This document shows, in pieces, positions 8,599 through 17,763 of a stretch of 64,000 bases of DNA (positions are counted from its first letter, which is position 1; each line of letters starts with the position of its first letter). The position numbers and the translations under genes were made by a program. The notes beneath the pieces were generated by a model. It saw only the letters and a list, made by a program, of their open reading frames with translations. It did no database searches and had not been told where the DNA came from. This DNA comes from an uncultured Halomonas sp. (GTDB lineage Bacteria > Pseudomonadota > Gammaproteobacteria > Pseudomonadales > Halomonadaceae). The stretch spans positions 1-64,000 of the forward strand of contig NZ_CANMTQ010000002.1 of NCBI RefSeq assembly GCF_947500835.1. The letters run 5' to 3'.

Positions 8599-10800
8599 AT
8601 GAGCCGTCCCTCAGACGATCGTTCAGTACAAAACACCTCTCAGGATGTCAGCCCAGCCTTTGAAACTGAGACCGTTGCTCAAGGCGTCGATGACGATATT
8701 GTCGAACCCAATCGGCGCCTTCTAGGCGGCTGGCGCTGGTGGTTATTCGCAATCCTGGCGGTCGTCTATTCAGCCTTTCATCTTGTCTCCCTGAACATCT
8801 TTCCCCTGGAGACCTGGTCATTTCGCATCATTCACATCTGTGGCGCCTTGATTCTCGGCTATGGGCTTTATACCGGCGCAAGGTTTGCCGAAGACGAAAC
8901 TCGGCCAACCGGGCGCTGGGCGACTTATCTCAGCCTGATACTGCTGGTCCCGGCGCTCTATGCGCTGGTGCAGGTCGGCCTGATGTATCAGACATTGAGC
9001 GGCGAAGCCATGCGTATCGAGCCTGCCGTGGAGACCTGGCATTTCGGCTATCCGCTGATTTTCGCCACCGCGGCCGCGATCGTGCTTTCCTGGGCCTATC
9101 GCCAGAGGCGCTATCGCCTGAGTTCGCCGGATATCGTGCTGATGGTGTGCGCACTGGCCAGCGCCGGCTATCTACTGGTGATCTACAATACGCCGCTGCG
9201 CATGTCCACGGGCACCTCTTTCGCGCCGATCGGCATCACCTTCGCCGCCATTGCCGGTTCACTGCTGATTCTCGAGCTGACACGCCGGGTGGCGGGGCTG
9301 GCGCTTGTCATCATCGCGGCCATTTTCCTGGTCTATGTCTTTGCAGGGCCTTATCTGCCAGGTTTTCTGGGCTATCCGGGGCTCTCCGTGGGGCGCTTTT
9401 TCAGCCAGGTCTATACCGATGCGGGCATTCTCGGGCCCACCGTCGCCGTATCGTCTACTTACATCATTCTCTTCATCATCTTCGCCGCCTTCCTGCAGGC
9501 CTCCAAGGTAGGCGACTACTTCGTCAACTTCGCCTTCGCCTGCGCTGGACGCTCCCGAGGCGGGCCCGCCAAGGTAGCCATCTTTGCTTCCGGGCTAATG
9601 GGAATGATCAACGGCACCAGCGCGGGCAATGTGGTCTCAACCGGCTCGCTGACCATTCCATTGATGAAGAAGGTGGGATATCCCGCACGCAGCGCTGGCG
9701 CCATCGAGGCGGCGGCCTCCACCGGCGGCCAGATCATGCCCCCGATCATGGGCGCCGGGGCCTTCATCATGGCAGAGATCACCGGCATCCCCTACACCGA
9801 AATCGCCATCGCCGCGGTGATTCCCTCCGTGCTGTATTTCGCATCGGTCTATTTCATGGTGGATTTCGAGGCTGCTTATAAAGGCATGCGGGGCATGCGC
9901 GAAGATGAAATCCCGCGCTTCTCCCGTCTGATCAAGCAAGTCTATCTGTTCGCCCCCATCATCATACTGATCGCGGCGCTGTTCATGGGCTATTCGGTGA
10001 TTCGAGCCGGCACCCTGGCCACCGCTTCGGCAGCAGTCGTGAGCTGGCTCTCACCACACAAGATGGGGGTTCGCTCCGTGCTGAAGGCGCTGCAGCTGGC
10101 CAGCAACATGGCCATCCAGATCATCGCGGTCTGTGCCTGCGCCGGCATCATCGTCGGGGTGATTTCACTGACCGGCGTGGGATCGCGCTTCTCGTCGCTG
10201 CTGCTGGGCCTGGCGGGGTTCAGCCAGCTGCTGGCGCTGGTATTTGCCATGCTCATCAGCATCTTGCTGGGCATGGGCATGCCCACTACTGCCGCCTATG
10301 CAGTCGCGGCCTCGGTAGTCGCACCGGGTTTGATCGATATCGGCATCCAGCCGCTGATCGCGCATTTCTTCGTGTTCTATTTCGCCGTGGTTTCCGCCAT
10401 CACACCACCAGTAGCCCTGGCCTCCTACGCGGCGGCAGGTATTTCCGGCGCCAACGCCATGCAAACCTCGGTGACCTCCTTCAAGATCGGACTAGCCGCG
10501 TTCATCGTGCCTTTCATGTTCTTCTACAGTCCAGCGATGTTGATGGAAGGTTCCTGGCTGCAGATCCTGCGAGTCGGGCTTACCGCAACGTTGGGTATCG
10601 TATTGTTGGCGGCGTCCGTGCAGGGTTGGTTCTTTGGGCCGATCAAGGCGCCAATACGACTTCTTCTGCTGGTGGGGGCGGTCTGCATGATCTACGGCGG
10701 TCTGCTGAGTGATCTGGCAGGACTTGCGATCGGTATCGGCGTATTCCTGATGCAGCGAGGATCGTCATCAGGAGGCAAGGCTTCGGTCGCTGACTCCTGA
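8599..10800 (+). CDS. TRAP transporter fused permease (4TM/12TM), TAXI type
   Basis: A 733-residue inner-membrane protein joining the small (DctQ-like, roughly residues 45-230) and large (DctM-like, roughly 230-700) permease domains, the usual form in TAXI systems. The large domain has the TRAP signature stretch around NGTSAGNVVSTGSLTIP and the second pseudo-repeat GMGMPTTAAYAVAASVVAPG. Transport is driven by a sodium or proton gradient; sodium is likely in a halophile. It forms an operon with the binding protein upstream and ends at a strong hairpin at 10844. Confidence 0.94.
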   Translation: MSRPSDDRSVQNTSQDVSPAFETETVAQGVDDDIVEPNRRLLGGWRWWLFAILAVVYSAFHLVSLNIFPLETWSFRIIHICGALILGYGLYTGARFAEDETRPTGRWATYLSLILLVPALYALVQVGLMYQTLSGEAMRIEPAVETWHFGYPLIFATAAAIVLSWAYRQRRYRLSSPDIVLMVCALASAGYLLVIYNTPLRMSTGTSFAPIGITFAAIAGSLLILELTRRVAGLALVIIAAIFLVYVFAGPYLPGFLGYPGLSVGRFFSQVYTDAGILGPTVAVSSTYIILFIIFAAFLQASKVGDYFVNFAFACAGRSRGGPAKVAIFASGLMGMINGTSAGNVVSTGSLTIPLMKKVGYPARSAGAIEAAASTGGQIMPPIMGAGAFIMAEITGIPYTEIAIAAVIPSVLYFASVYFMVDFEAAYKGMRGMREDEIPRFSRLIKQVYLFAPIIILIAALFMGYSVIRAGTLATASAAVVSWLSPHKMGVRSVLKALQLASNMAIQIIAVCACAGIIVGVISLTGVGSRFSSLLLGLAGFSQLLALVFAMLISILLGMGMPTTAAYAVAASVVAPGLIDIGIQPLIAHFFVFYFAVVSAITPPVALASYAAAGISGANAMQTSVTSFKIGLAAFIVPFMFFYSPAMLMEGSWLQILRVGLTATLGIVLLAASVQGWFFGPIKAPIRLLLLVGAVCMIYGGLLSDLAGLAIGIGVFLMQRGSSSGGKASVADS

Positions 10801-10843
10801 CGTGTCTCTTGAAAGTCTCGTAGCTGGGCTGATTACCAAAACA

Positions 10844-10873
10844 AACGGCCCGTCAGGGTTCTGACGGGCCGTT
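10844..10873. terminator. Intrinsic terminator, TRAP operon / sodC2
   Basis: A perfect 13-bp stem AACGGCCCGTCAG / CTGACGGGCCGTT with a 4-base loop between two converging genes. A preceding A-rich stretch gives the minus-strand transcript a U tract, so it may work both ways. Confidence 0.85.
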
Positions 10874-10894
10874 GATACTCGATTCATTCAGGTG

Positions 10895-11419
10895 TTAGCT
10901 CCCGTTCATGACACCACAGGCAACTCGTGCACCGCCGCCGCCAAGGCTGGGTTGATCGGAATAGTTGTCACCGCCTTCATGAATCATGATGGCGTGTCCT
11001 TGAAGATCCGACACTTCGAGCCGCGGCGCCAGCACCGGGGTGATGGCATTGCCGTCTTCTCCAACCATGAGCACCGGCAGATCGCCCAAGTGCCCTTCGC
11101 CATAGGGACCTTGATGCGTACCGGTGTCTTCCGGATCAAAATGCCCGCCAGCGGCCACCGCCGCCGTCATCTCGCCATCTTTCTCGCCGGGTTCGCAGCT
11201 GGCATTCTGATGCACGTGGAAACCGTGCATGCCCGGTTCCAGATCGCTCAGCTCCGGAGTGAGCAGCAGCCCATAATCGGTGTCTTCGACCTGCACGGTA
11301 CCGATGCTGTCGCCAATACCGTCATCACTGACCTGATGAATCTCGATACTCTGCTCGGCCTGAGCTGCACCTGCCAGCAACAATGCGCCTACACCCAGTA
11401 GTAGCTTTGAACGTAGCAT
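10895..11419 (-). CDS. sodC: Superoxide dismutase [Cu-Zn], second copy
   Basis: A 174-residue SodC precursor with a signal peptide ending near residue 21 (GAAQAEQS). All metal-site segments are kept: HGFHVHQNASC, GGHFDPEDTGTHQGPYG, HEGGDNYSDQPSLGGGG, and the C-terminal ARVACG. It is similar along its whole length to the sodC at 6723-7250 but clearly diverged, so it is an old duplication or separate acquisition. The start has AGGAGG five bases upstream. The protein acts on superoxide in the periplasm; copper supply links it loosely to the copper genes further right. Confidence 0.95.
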   Translation of the reverse strand: MLRSKLLLGVGALLLAGAAQAEQSIEIHQVSDDGIGDSIGTVQVEDTDYGLLLTPELSDLEPGMHGFHVHQNASCEPGEKDGEMTAAVAAGGHFDPEDTGTHQGPYGEGHLGDLPVLMVGEDGNAITPVLAPRLEVSDLQGHAIMIHEGGDNYSDQPSLGGGGARVACGVMNGS

Positions 11420-11495
11420 TTGCGCCTCCTATCCGTGAGTGCTAATCAAGCTTACAGCCTAGTCAAGAAGTCTCACTCTGCCAACCTTGAAATAC

Positions 11496-12335
11496 TCAGG
11501 CAAGATTGTCGATGACCCGGAGGCTAGGCGTCGCCTGGTTCAGCGTGTAGAAGTGCAAACCCGGCGCGCCGCCCTCCAGCAGGCGCTGACAGAGTCGTGA
11601 TACCACCTCTTCACCGAAAGCCTCGATGCTTTGTGAATCGTCGCCATAGGCCTCGAGCTGCTTGCGTATCCAGCGGGGTATATCGGCGCCACAGGCATCG
11701 GAAAAGCGCGCCAGCTTGGTGTAGTTAGTGATCGGCATGATGCCCGGCACGATGGGTGCTTCGATGCCCAGGCCGCGCACCCGATCGACGAAGTTGAAAT
11801 AGGCATCCGCATTGAAGAAGTACTGAGTGATCGCCAGATTGGCGCCGGCCTGCATCTTGCGCGCAAAGTTTTCCAGATCCTTATCGAAGCTCGGCGCTTG
11901 AGGGTGCGACTCCGGGTAGGCTGCCACGGCGATCTCGAAATGATCGCCGGTTTCGGCGCGGATGAACTCCACCAGTTCGTTGGCGTAGCGCAGCTCGCCC
12001 ATACCACCCATGCCGGAGGGTAGATCGCCGCGCAGCGCCACAAGGCTATCGATTCCACGCTCCCGGTACATCCCTAGAAGATCGCGCAGTTCACCCTTGT
12101 CGCTACCGACACAGGAAAAGTGTGGCGCAGTGTTGATACCCGATTCACTGATTTGTTTAACGGTATTGATGGTGCGTGCCTGAGTAGAGCCCCCCGCCCC
12201 ATAGGTGACCGAGAAGAAGTGGGGGTTACGCTCGGATAAGGCATCTCGTGTATGCACCAGCTTTTCGCGACCGACATCGGTATTCGGCGGAAAAAATTCG
12301 AAACTGATTCCCAGCGGATGCTCTTGCGTACTCAT
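11496..12335 (-). CDS. metF: 5,10-methylenetetrahydrofolate reductase
   Basis: A 279-residue cytosolic flavoenzyme that reduces methylene-THF to methyl-THF for methionine synthesis. Signature pieces are SFEFFPPNTDVG at the N-terminus, VTYGAGGSTQARTI, and ITQYFFNADAYFNFVDRV. The start chosen is the ATG at 12335 (MSTQEHPLGIS), with GAGG nine bases upstream; an open frame continues 49 codons further upstream and encodes a hydrophobic stretch, but it has no family match. In many bacteria metF sits beside ahcY under an S-adenosylhomocysteine riboswitch; here it is 50 kb away from ahcY. Confidence 0.95.
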   Translation of the reverse strand: MSTQEHPLGISFEFFPPNTDVGREKLVHTRDALSERNPHFFSVTYGAGGSTQARTINTVKQISESGINTAPHFSCVGSDKGELRDLLGMYRERGIDSLVALRGDLPSGMGGMGELRYANELVEFIRAETGDHFEIAVAAYPESHPQAPSFDKDLENFARKMQAGANLAITQYFFNADAYFNFVDRVRGLGIEAPIVPGIMPITNYTKLARFSDACGADIPRWIRKQLEAYGDDSQSIEAFGEEVVSRLCQRLLEGGAPGLHFYTLNQATPSLRVIDNLA

Positions 12336-12511
12336 CGATAGCGGCCTCATGAATATTTTCAATCGTTTTCTGGCAAGCGTACTTAACTGAAGGCCTTTTA
12401 CGCCTATTGATATTAATATTGTGCCTACTACAAGAACCAGGAACCAATGAAAGTTTCGCGGTACGACTTCGAAATCATTCATACCGTTGATGGCGACGTA
12501 TTCAATGAAGC

Positions 12512-13525
12512 CTAACGCGCCGCTCCAGAAAAGAACGTCGTTTCGCAGTCACCGCCGGTCAAGCAGGCTTTGCCTTCGATCTGCAAGGTGGCATGGGTAA
12601 TACCAAAGCGCTCACGCAGCACGCTATAGGCCTTGCGCAGCACCTCGGCGTGATCGGCATCGTCTTGCACCACAAGATGCAGGCTGAGCAATGGGTCCTG
12701 GGGCGTCAGCCCCCAGAGATGCACATCGTGAAGACTCTCGACCTCCTCGATCGTTTCCAAGGCACTGCGAATTTCAGCAACATCGGCGCCGTCTGGTGTG
12801 CCTTCGAGAAGTGTGTGGGCGGAACGGCGCACAATCGACCAGGCAGCTCGCAGAATCAATCCCGCCGCCAGTACCGACAGGACCGGGTCAGCGGCATTCC
12901 AGCCGGTGAACATGATGATTATCGCAGCAGCAATGGCGGCTACCGAGCCAAGCAGATCGCCGAGTACGTGCATTGCGGCACCGCGTAGATTCAGATTGCC
13001 ACTGTCACCACGGTGAAGTATGACGAAGGCGATAATGTTCACGAACAGCCCAATGATGGCGATGATCATCATGGGTCCCGCCATGACCGCAACCGGAGTC
13101 ATCAAACGGTCGATGGCGGAATAGAATATCCAGATCGCAATCGCGAACAGCGTCAAGCCATTGACGAAGGCTGCAAGCACCTGAAAGCGCTGGTAGCCGA
13201 AGGTGCGCCGATGATCCGGTGAGCGCGCGCTCAAACGAAAGGCCACTAGTGCCATGGCAAGAGAGGCGCTGTCGCTGAACATGTGTCCGGCATCTGCGAG
13301 CAGCGCCAGCGATCCCGAGACGATACCCCCCACGATCTCGGCGAACATGAAACCCGCGGTCAGCAGCATGGCCCAGAAGACTCGCCGCTCGCTGTCTGCG
13401 GATACTCTGGGAGCGTGGTCATGGCTGTGTGAATGACTGTGAGAATGCCCGTGTGAATGATCATGTGTTCCCTTAGGGGAATCGACACATGAATGATCGC
13501 TCTGCGACGATTCGTGGTGCGCCAT
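12512..13525 (-). CDS. Cation diffusion facilitator zinc exporter (CzcD/ZitB-like)
   Basis: A 337-residue inner-membrane protein. The first 40 residues form a His-rich tail (HDHSHGHSHSHSHSHDH), followed by six membrane helices. The CDF metal site is visible as HMFSDS in helix 2 and HVLGD in helix 5, and a cytoplasmic ferredoxin-like domain follows from about residue 230. It exports Zn2+ (or Cd2+, Co2+) in exchange for protons. HxxxD in both helices is typical of zinc-selective members. A different CDF protein (DmeF type) is at 29738-30709. Confidence 0.92.
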   Translation of the reverse strand: MAHHESSQSDHSCVDSPKGTHDHSHGHSHSHSHSHDHAPRVSADSERRVFWAMLLTAGFMFAEIVGGIVSGSLALLADAGHMFSDSASLAMALVAFRLSARSPDHRRTFGYQRFQVLAAFVNGLTLFAIAIWIFYSAIDRLMTPVAVMAGPMMIIAIIGLFVNIIAFVILHRGDSGNLNLRGAAMHVLGDLLGSVAAIAAAIIIMFTGWNAADPVLSVLAAGLILRAAWSIVRRSAHTLLEGTPDGADVAEIRSALETIEEVESLHDVHLWGLTPQDPLLSLHLVVQDDADHAEVLRKAYSVLRERFGITHATLQIEGKACLTGGDCETTFFSGAAR

Positions 13526-13707
13526 CTATAAACTCCGCCGATGTGAACGATAGCGCCAGTGTAACGTTTTCCTCTGGCCCGGGCGCCATCTGGTCATCTG
13601 AACGCTCATTTCCTGCATATCTGGCGTCAATGTGGTGATTTCCTGCCATTTACGCGGTTATATAGGCTCCATGTCGTTCACGAGTCATCGAATATACGGA
13701 ATTGCCG

Positions 13708-14637
13708 ATGCTGGAAATCGATCTTTCCCAACCGCTATGGATGCTACTGGCTTTTGTAGGTCTGGGCTGGCTCGGTGCAAGGCGTCTATCCTTGGACCCG
13801 CGCCCCATCGCTACGCTATTGATCTACATCATCGCCCCGCTGACCTTCTTTCGCGGTCTGGTCCTGGGTGGACCCAGCGTCGATTATCTGCTGCTGACCG
13901 CAGCATTGTTTATCCTGGCCAGCACCATCGGCTTGATAGTAAGCCTGATAGCACGGCCCTTTTTTGCAGCCGAAGAAACCGCTCTCCTGGCCTTTTCGGC
14001 GGGTACCGGCAATACCGGCTATTTCGGCCTGCCCATCGCCATGGTACTGCTGCCACCGGAGGGTGTAACCCTGTACCTGTTCTCCCTGCTGGGCATCACA
14101 CTTTATGAGTTCACTTTGGGCTACTACTTGAGCGCTCGGGGGCGATTCTCGATACGTGAGAGTCTTGCCAAGATTTTACGCTTGCCCTTGATCTACGCCT
14201 TCGCGGCAGCCTTGCTGGTCAGCGCTTTCGCCTTGCCGGTACCCGGCGCCATCATGGAAGGACTCGACTACTTCAAGTACAGCTATACGGTGCTGGGCAT
14301 GATGATCATCGGCATGACCCTGGGGCGGGTGACCCTGCGAGAGATAGATGTCCGTTTTATTGCCGCCTGCGTCGCGGCCCGCTATGTGCTTTGGCCGCTG
14401 ATCAGTCTGGTGGCGGTTTTACTGCTACGCGCAAGCGTTGGGATCTCCGACACATTGGCCATGGCGCTGCTGCTTCTGGGCGTCGTACCCATGGCCGCCA
14501 ATGTGGTGGTGGTTGCCATGGAATTGAACATACGCCCTGAAAAAGGCGCCATCGCCGTACTGCTGACAACCCTCGCAGCGCCGCTGCTGATTCCTTGGTA
14601 TCTGAAAATTCTGTTGCCGCTGAGCGGGCTACAATGA
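13708..14637 (+). CDS. AEC-family (auxin efflux carrier-like) transporter
   Basis: A 309-residue membrane protein with about ten helices and the fold of bile-acid/auxin efflux transporters. The segment FSAGTGNTGYFGLP matches the conserved broken-helix motif in the middle of AEC proteins, and the C-terminal half has a matching crossover. Substrate is unknown; bacterial relatives move malate or other organic anions. The ATG at 13708 with GGA seven bases upstream is preferred to a TTG two codons earlier. Converges tightly with mntP. Confidence 0.85.
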   Translation: MLEIDLSQPLWMLLAFVGLGWLGARRLSLDPRPIATLLIYIIAPLTFFRGLVLGGPSVDYLLLTAALFILASTIGLIVSLIARPFFAAEETALLAFSAGTGNTGYFGLPIAMVLLPPEGVTLYLFSLLGITLYEFTLGYYLSARGRFSIRESLAKILRLPLIYAFAAALLVSAFALPVPGAIMEGLDYFKYSYTVLGMMIIGMTLGRVTLREIDVRFIAACVAARYVLWPLISLVAVLLLRASVGISDTLAMALLLLGVVPMAANVVVVAMELNIRPEKGAIAVLLTTLAAPLLIPWYLKILLPLSGLQ

Positions 14638-14643
14638 CCGCTG

Positions 14644-15222
14644 TCAGAGTGCGCCGGCCGCATGCATGTGCGCATAAAAGATTGACAGGCCGATGGTGAT
14701 CAATACCAGACCACCTACCACCTCGGCACGACGCCCAAGCAGCGCACCGACCTGTGGCCCAATCAATACACCCAAGGTACTGATACAGAAAGACACGGCA
14801 CCCACGATAGCGACGGCATGCCAGATGGAAACATCGATGAAGGCCAGGGTCACGCCAATCGCAGCTCCATCAACGCTGGTGCCAAGCGCCGTGAGCAGCA
14901 TCTTCATGCCACTTTGCGTCGTTTCTGCACAGACATCGTTACCCTCGCTATCGCTTATTCCCGCGTGGATCATGTGACCTCCTACCGCGCCCAGCAACAG
15001 CAGTGCAATCCAATGATCGATATCCGTAATCAATCCAGCAAAACTCGAACCCAGTAGCCATCCCAGCAGTACCATGCTGGCCTCGACACTACCGAACACC
15101 AGCCCTGTTCGAACCGCCAGGCGTAGATCGGCTCTCACACCACAAGCGCCTCGCGCGACGCTTACCGCAAAGGCATCCGCCGAAAGGCCAACAGCCATGA
15201 AGAAATTCGATACAAGGGACAT
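14644..15222 (-). CDS. mntP: Manganese efflux pump MntP
   Basis: A 192-residue inner-membrane protein with six helices in two repeated halves. Each half carries the acidic motif of the family (SADAFAVSVARG near residue 16 and ALGTSVDGAAIGV in the second half), residues needed for Mn2+ export in E. coli MntP. The start at 15222 has AGGA eight bases upstream and matches the family N-terminus; the 24 codons before it are excluded. No yybP-ykoY manganese riboswitch could be recognised in the 370 bases upstream. Confidence 0.88.
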   Translation of the reverse strand: MSLVSNFFMAVGLSADAFAVSVARGACGVRADLRLAVRTGLVFGSVEASMVLLGWLLGSSFAGLITDIDHWIALLLLGAVGGHMIHAGISDSEGNDVCAETTQSGMKMLLTALGTSVDGAAIGVTLAFIDVSIWHAVAIVGAVSFCISTLGVLIGPQVGALLGRRAEVVGGLVLITIGLSIFYAHMHAAGAL

Positions 15223-15591
15223 CAATTCAATCCTGTGACAATGGCAGTGCGAATGATGCCCCAAATGGCGACACACAATACAGTGCTGATACATGCAGCT
15301 ATGCTTGATCGTTTGTATTCTCGATCAAACCAATCACTGGCACGGCCATCGTGTGTCAAAGTGAACCTGATACTATCGACTCAGTCAGAGACTGATGCCG
15401 TACCAGTAAATTGCACACGCGATTTCTTCCTTGAACGGCTAAACTATGTCGTTTTTAATCCTTATGTTTTCTTTAACACCCATATGGATACAACTAGCCA
15501 TCGTCCAACAATGGTGTGTCGCCATTGAATACTTGCGATTTCCTTGAGTTCATCGATACACATTGATTGCGCCTATCCTCGGGAGTAATGC
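15223..15591. other. Intergenic region between mntP and the GalA operon
   Basis: This 369-base stretch separates two divergent genes, so it must hold the promoters of both. It is relatively AT-rich around 15420-15540. No clean sigma-70 promoter, riboswitch or repeat could be assigned, and open frames within it show no family features. Confidence 0.5.
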
Positions 15592-16620
15592 ATGAAGGTC
15601 CTCATTACTGGCATGGCCGGATTCATCGGCCATGCTCTAGCGCGTCGACTCGCAGAGGACACGCAGCATGACATCGTCGGGATAGACAATCTCAACGACT
15701 ATTACGACGTAGCTATCAAGCAGGCAAGGCTGAACGATCTTTCGACCCTTAAAAACGTTCGTTTTCAGCGGCTGGATCTGACTGACAGCCTCGGCATGCA
15801 ACGCCTTTTCGCCGAGTCTCGCTTCGATTGCGTCGTTCATCTTGCGGCCCAGGCCGGGGTGAGATATTCCCTCGAGCATCCTCATATCTATGGCCAATCC
15901 AATCTGATCGGGCATCTGAATGTATTGGAGGGTTGTCGCCAGCAGCAGGTAGGCCATCTGATCTATGCGTCGTCCAGCTCAGTCTATGGACTCAACGCCA
16001 AAGTTCCTTTTTCCGTCGATGACAGCGTCGACCAGCCTGTCAGTCTGTACGCCGCCACCAAGAAATCCAACGAATTGATGGCCCACTCCTATTCCCATCT
16101 TTACGGACTGCCCACTACAGGGCTGCGCTTCTTTACCGTTTATGGCCCCTGGGGGCGCCCGGATATGGCGCTATACAAGTTCACTCGCAACATCCTCGAG
16201 GGCAGGCCTATCGAGCTTTACAATCACGGCGACATGTCCCGGGACTTTACCTACATCGACGATATTACCGAGAGCATCGCTCGCATCATGAATTCTGTGC
16301 CCGAGCGTTCAATAGATGATGGAATTAATCCCTATCGGCTTTACAATATTGGTCATGGAAGCCCCATATGCCTAATGAAAATGGTGCATACGCTAGAAGA
16401 AGCCATCGGCATTAAGGCGATCTACGACTACCTGCCCATGCAACCGGGTGACATGCAGCACACCTGGGCTGATGCCGAGCCCTTGTTCGCGGTTACGGGC
16501 TTTCGACCTCGTATCGAATTGGCCGAGGGCGTGCAACGCTTCGTTGATTGGTATCGGTATTATTACGATGAGGTTAGCAACCCTGCCAGTATCAAAGCGC
16601 TTTCCTCGAAACTAGGCTAG
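15592..16620 (+). CDS. UDP-glucuronate 4-epimerase (NAD-dependent)
   Basis: A 342-residue short-chain dehydrogenase of the CapI/LpsL type that interconverts UDP-glucuronate and UDP-galacturonate in the cytosol. It has the NAD-binding GMAGFIG at residues 7-13, the segment DNLNDYYDVAIKQARL typical of this epimerase, catalytic SSSVYG and YAATKKSNE, and the substrate stretch RFFTVYGPWGRPDMALYKF. GGGAG lies six bases before the ATG. It starts a four-gene operon with a GT2, a LAB_N protein and a GT39, so it most likely supplies UDP-GalA for a lipid-linked donor. Confidence 0.9.
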   Translation: MKVLITGMAGFIGHALARRLAEDTQHDIVGIDNLNDYYDVAIKQARLNDLSTLKNVRFQRLDLTDSLGMQRLFAESRFDCVVHLAAQAGVRYSLEHPHIYGQSNLIGHLNVLEGCRQQQVGHLIYASSSSVYGLNAKVPFSVDDSVDQPVSLYAATKKSNELMAHSYSHLYGLPTTGLRFFTVYGPWGRPDMALYKFTRNILEGRPIELYNHGDMSRDFTYIDDITESIARIMNSVPERSIDDGINPYRLYNIGHGSPICLMKMVHTLEEAIGIKAIYDYLPMQPGDMQHTWADAEPLFAVTGFRPRIELAEGVQRFVDWYRYYYDEVSNPASIKALSSKLG

Positions 16621-16658
16621 ACACGCTTTTGTTCTACTACCCCATGGAACGTTCTACC

Positions 16659-17447
16659 ATGCCCCAACCGTTGCTCTCGATCATCATTCCCGCCAAGGAC
16701 GAGGCCGGGAACCTTCCTCAGCTACTGGATGAAATAGCGACCGCGCTCCCTGATGAAGAATACGAGATTCTGGTGGTCGATGACGGCTCGACGGATGCGA
16801 CCTGGACGCTACTGAACCAGCGTGCCGCCAAGGATTCGCGTCTGCGGCCGCTGCGCCATGAGCGCAGTGCCGGTCAGAGCACCTCGATCTGGCAAGCCGC
16901 CTGGGCAGCACGTGGCACCTGGCTTGCGACCCTGGACGGCGACGGTCAGAACGATCCGGCGGATCTTCCTCGTCTTTATGACAAGGCACGCCAAGAAGGC
17001 ATCGCGTTGGTCAATGGCCATCGGGTGCAACGCCGGGACAATTGGCTCACCCGGCTATCGTCCCGGGTGGCCAATCGCGTGCGCTCGACCCTGCTCAAGG
17101 ATGACACGCCGGATACCGGCTGTGGCCTCAAGATCATGCGTCGGGACGTCTTCCTTAGGCTGCCTTATTTCGATCACATGCATCGCTTCATCCCGGCGCT
17201 GATTCTGGCCCAGGGCGGCCAGTGTGTTTCAGTGCCGGTCAACCATCGCCCTCGAGGCGCTGGCGCTTCCCACTACGGATTGAACAATCGCCTCTGGGTG
17301 GGACTCGTGGATATCGTCGGAGTCATGTGGTTGCAGCGGCGCACCCGCTTACCCGCACCTTTTGAAAACGATGTGTACCACGCGTCCGAGCAGAACATGA
17401 CCGGTGCGTCGGTTTCCAAGGTGCCGTCTTCAGAGGAGACGCCATGA
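16659..17447 (+). CDS. GT2 polyprenyl-phosphate glycosyltransferase (ArnC/DPM-like)
   Basis: A 262-residue family 2 glycosyltransferase. It opens with LSIIIPAKDEAGNLPQLL and has the nucleotide-sugar site VVDDGSTDATW and catalytic-region LDGDGQNDPADL, all typical of enzymes that load a sugar on polyprenyl phosphate at the inner face of the membrane. It lacks the two C-terminal helices of full ArnC. Given the epimerase upstream, GalA transfer (RgtE-like) is the likely reaction, by inference. In-frame starts at 16629 (TTG) and 16644 (ATG) lack ribosome sites; 16659 fits the family. Its stop overlaps the next start (ATGA). Confidence 0.87.
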   Translation: MPQPLLSIIIPAKDEAGNLPQLLDEIATALPDEEYEILVVDDGSTDATWTLLNQRAAKDSRLRPLRHERSAGQSTSIWQAAWAARGTWLATLDGDGQNDPADLPRLYDKARQEGIALVNGHRVQRRDNWLTRLSSRVANRVRSTLLKDDTPDTGCGLKIMRRDVFLRLPYFDHMHRFIPALILAQGGQCVSVPVNHRPRGAGASHYGLNNRLWVGLVDIVGVMWLQRRTRLPAPFENDVYHASEQNMTGASVSKVPSSEETP

Positions 17448-17746
17448 ACGGGGAGTGGCTCTGGCTGGGTATAGGCTTCCTGGGCCAGGCACTCTTTTCG
17501 GGACGCTTCATCGTGCAGTGGCTGGCAAGTGAACGCGCCAAGCGCAGCATCGTACCCAAGGCATTCTGGTTTCTCAGTATCGGCGGGGGCGCCACGCTGC
17601 TGGCCTACGCTATCTATCGTCGTGATCCGGTGTTCATCGCCGGGCAGGGGGCAGGGCTATTCATTTATGCGCGCAATCTAATACTGATCCGGCGCGAAAG
17701 TCGCGAAGTACGCAACAAGAAAAAAGTCTCGCCCCCCTCCTCCTGA
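17444..17746 (+). CDS. LAB_N (lipid A biosynthesis N-terminal) domain membrane protein
   Basis: A 100-residue protein with three membrane segments and the LAB_N motif (FLGQALFSGRFIVQWLASE, then KAFWFLSIGGG). These small proteins travel with ArnC-type and ArnT-type enzymes and are suspected to help move or present the polyprenyl-linked sugar; no activity is proven. Translationally coupled to the GT2 gene by a 4-base overlap, and followed 17 bases later by the GT39 gene. Confidence 0.85.
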   Translation: MNGEWLWLGIGFLGQALFSGRFIVQWLASERAKRSIVPKAFWFLSIGGGATLLAYAIYRRDPVFIAGQGAGLFIYARNLILIRRESREVRNKKKVSPPSS

Positions 17747-17763
17747 ACGGAATTCGCCCCGTC

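Noticed and set aside
12336..12482. Hydrophobic N-terminal extension of MetF
   Set aside because: MetF is soluble and starts close to SFEFFPP; the extension has no homology and the internal ATG has a ribosome site.
15223..15591. yybP-ykoY manganese riboswitch upstream of mntP
   Set aside because: The conserved loop sequences of that riboswitch were not found on the minus strand of this region.
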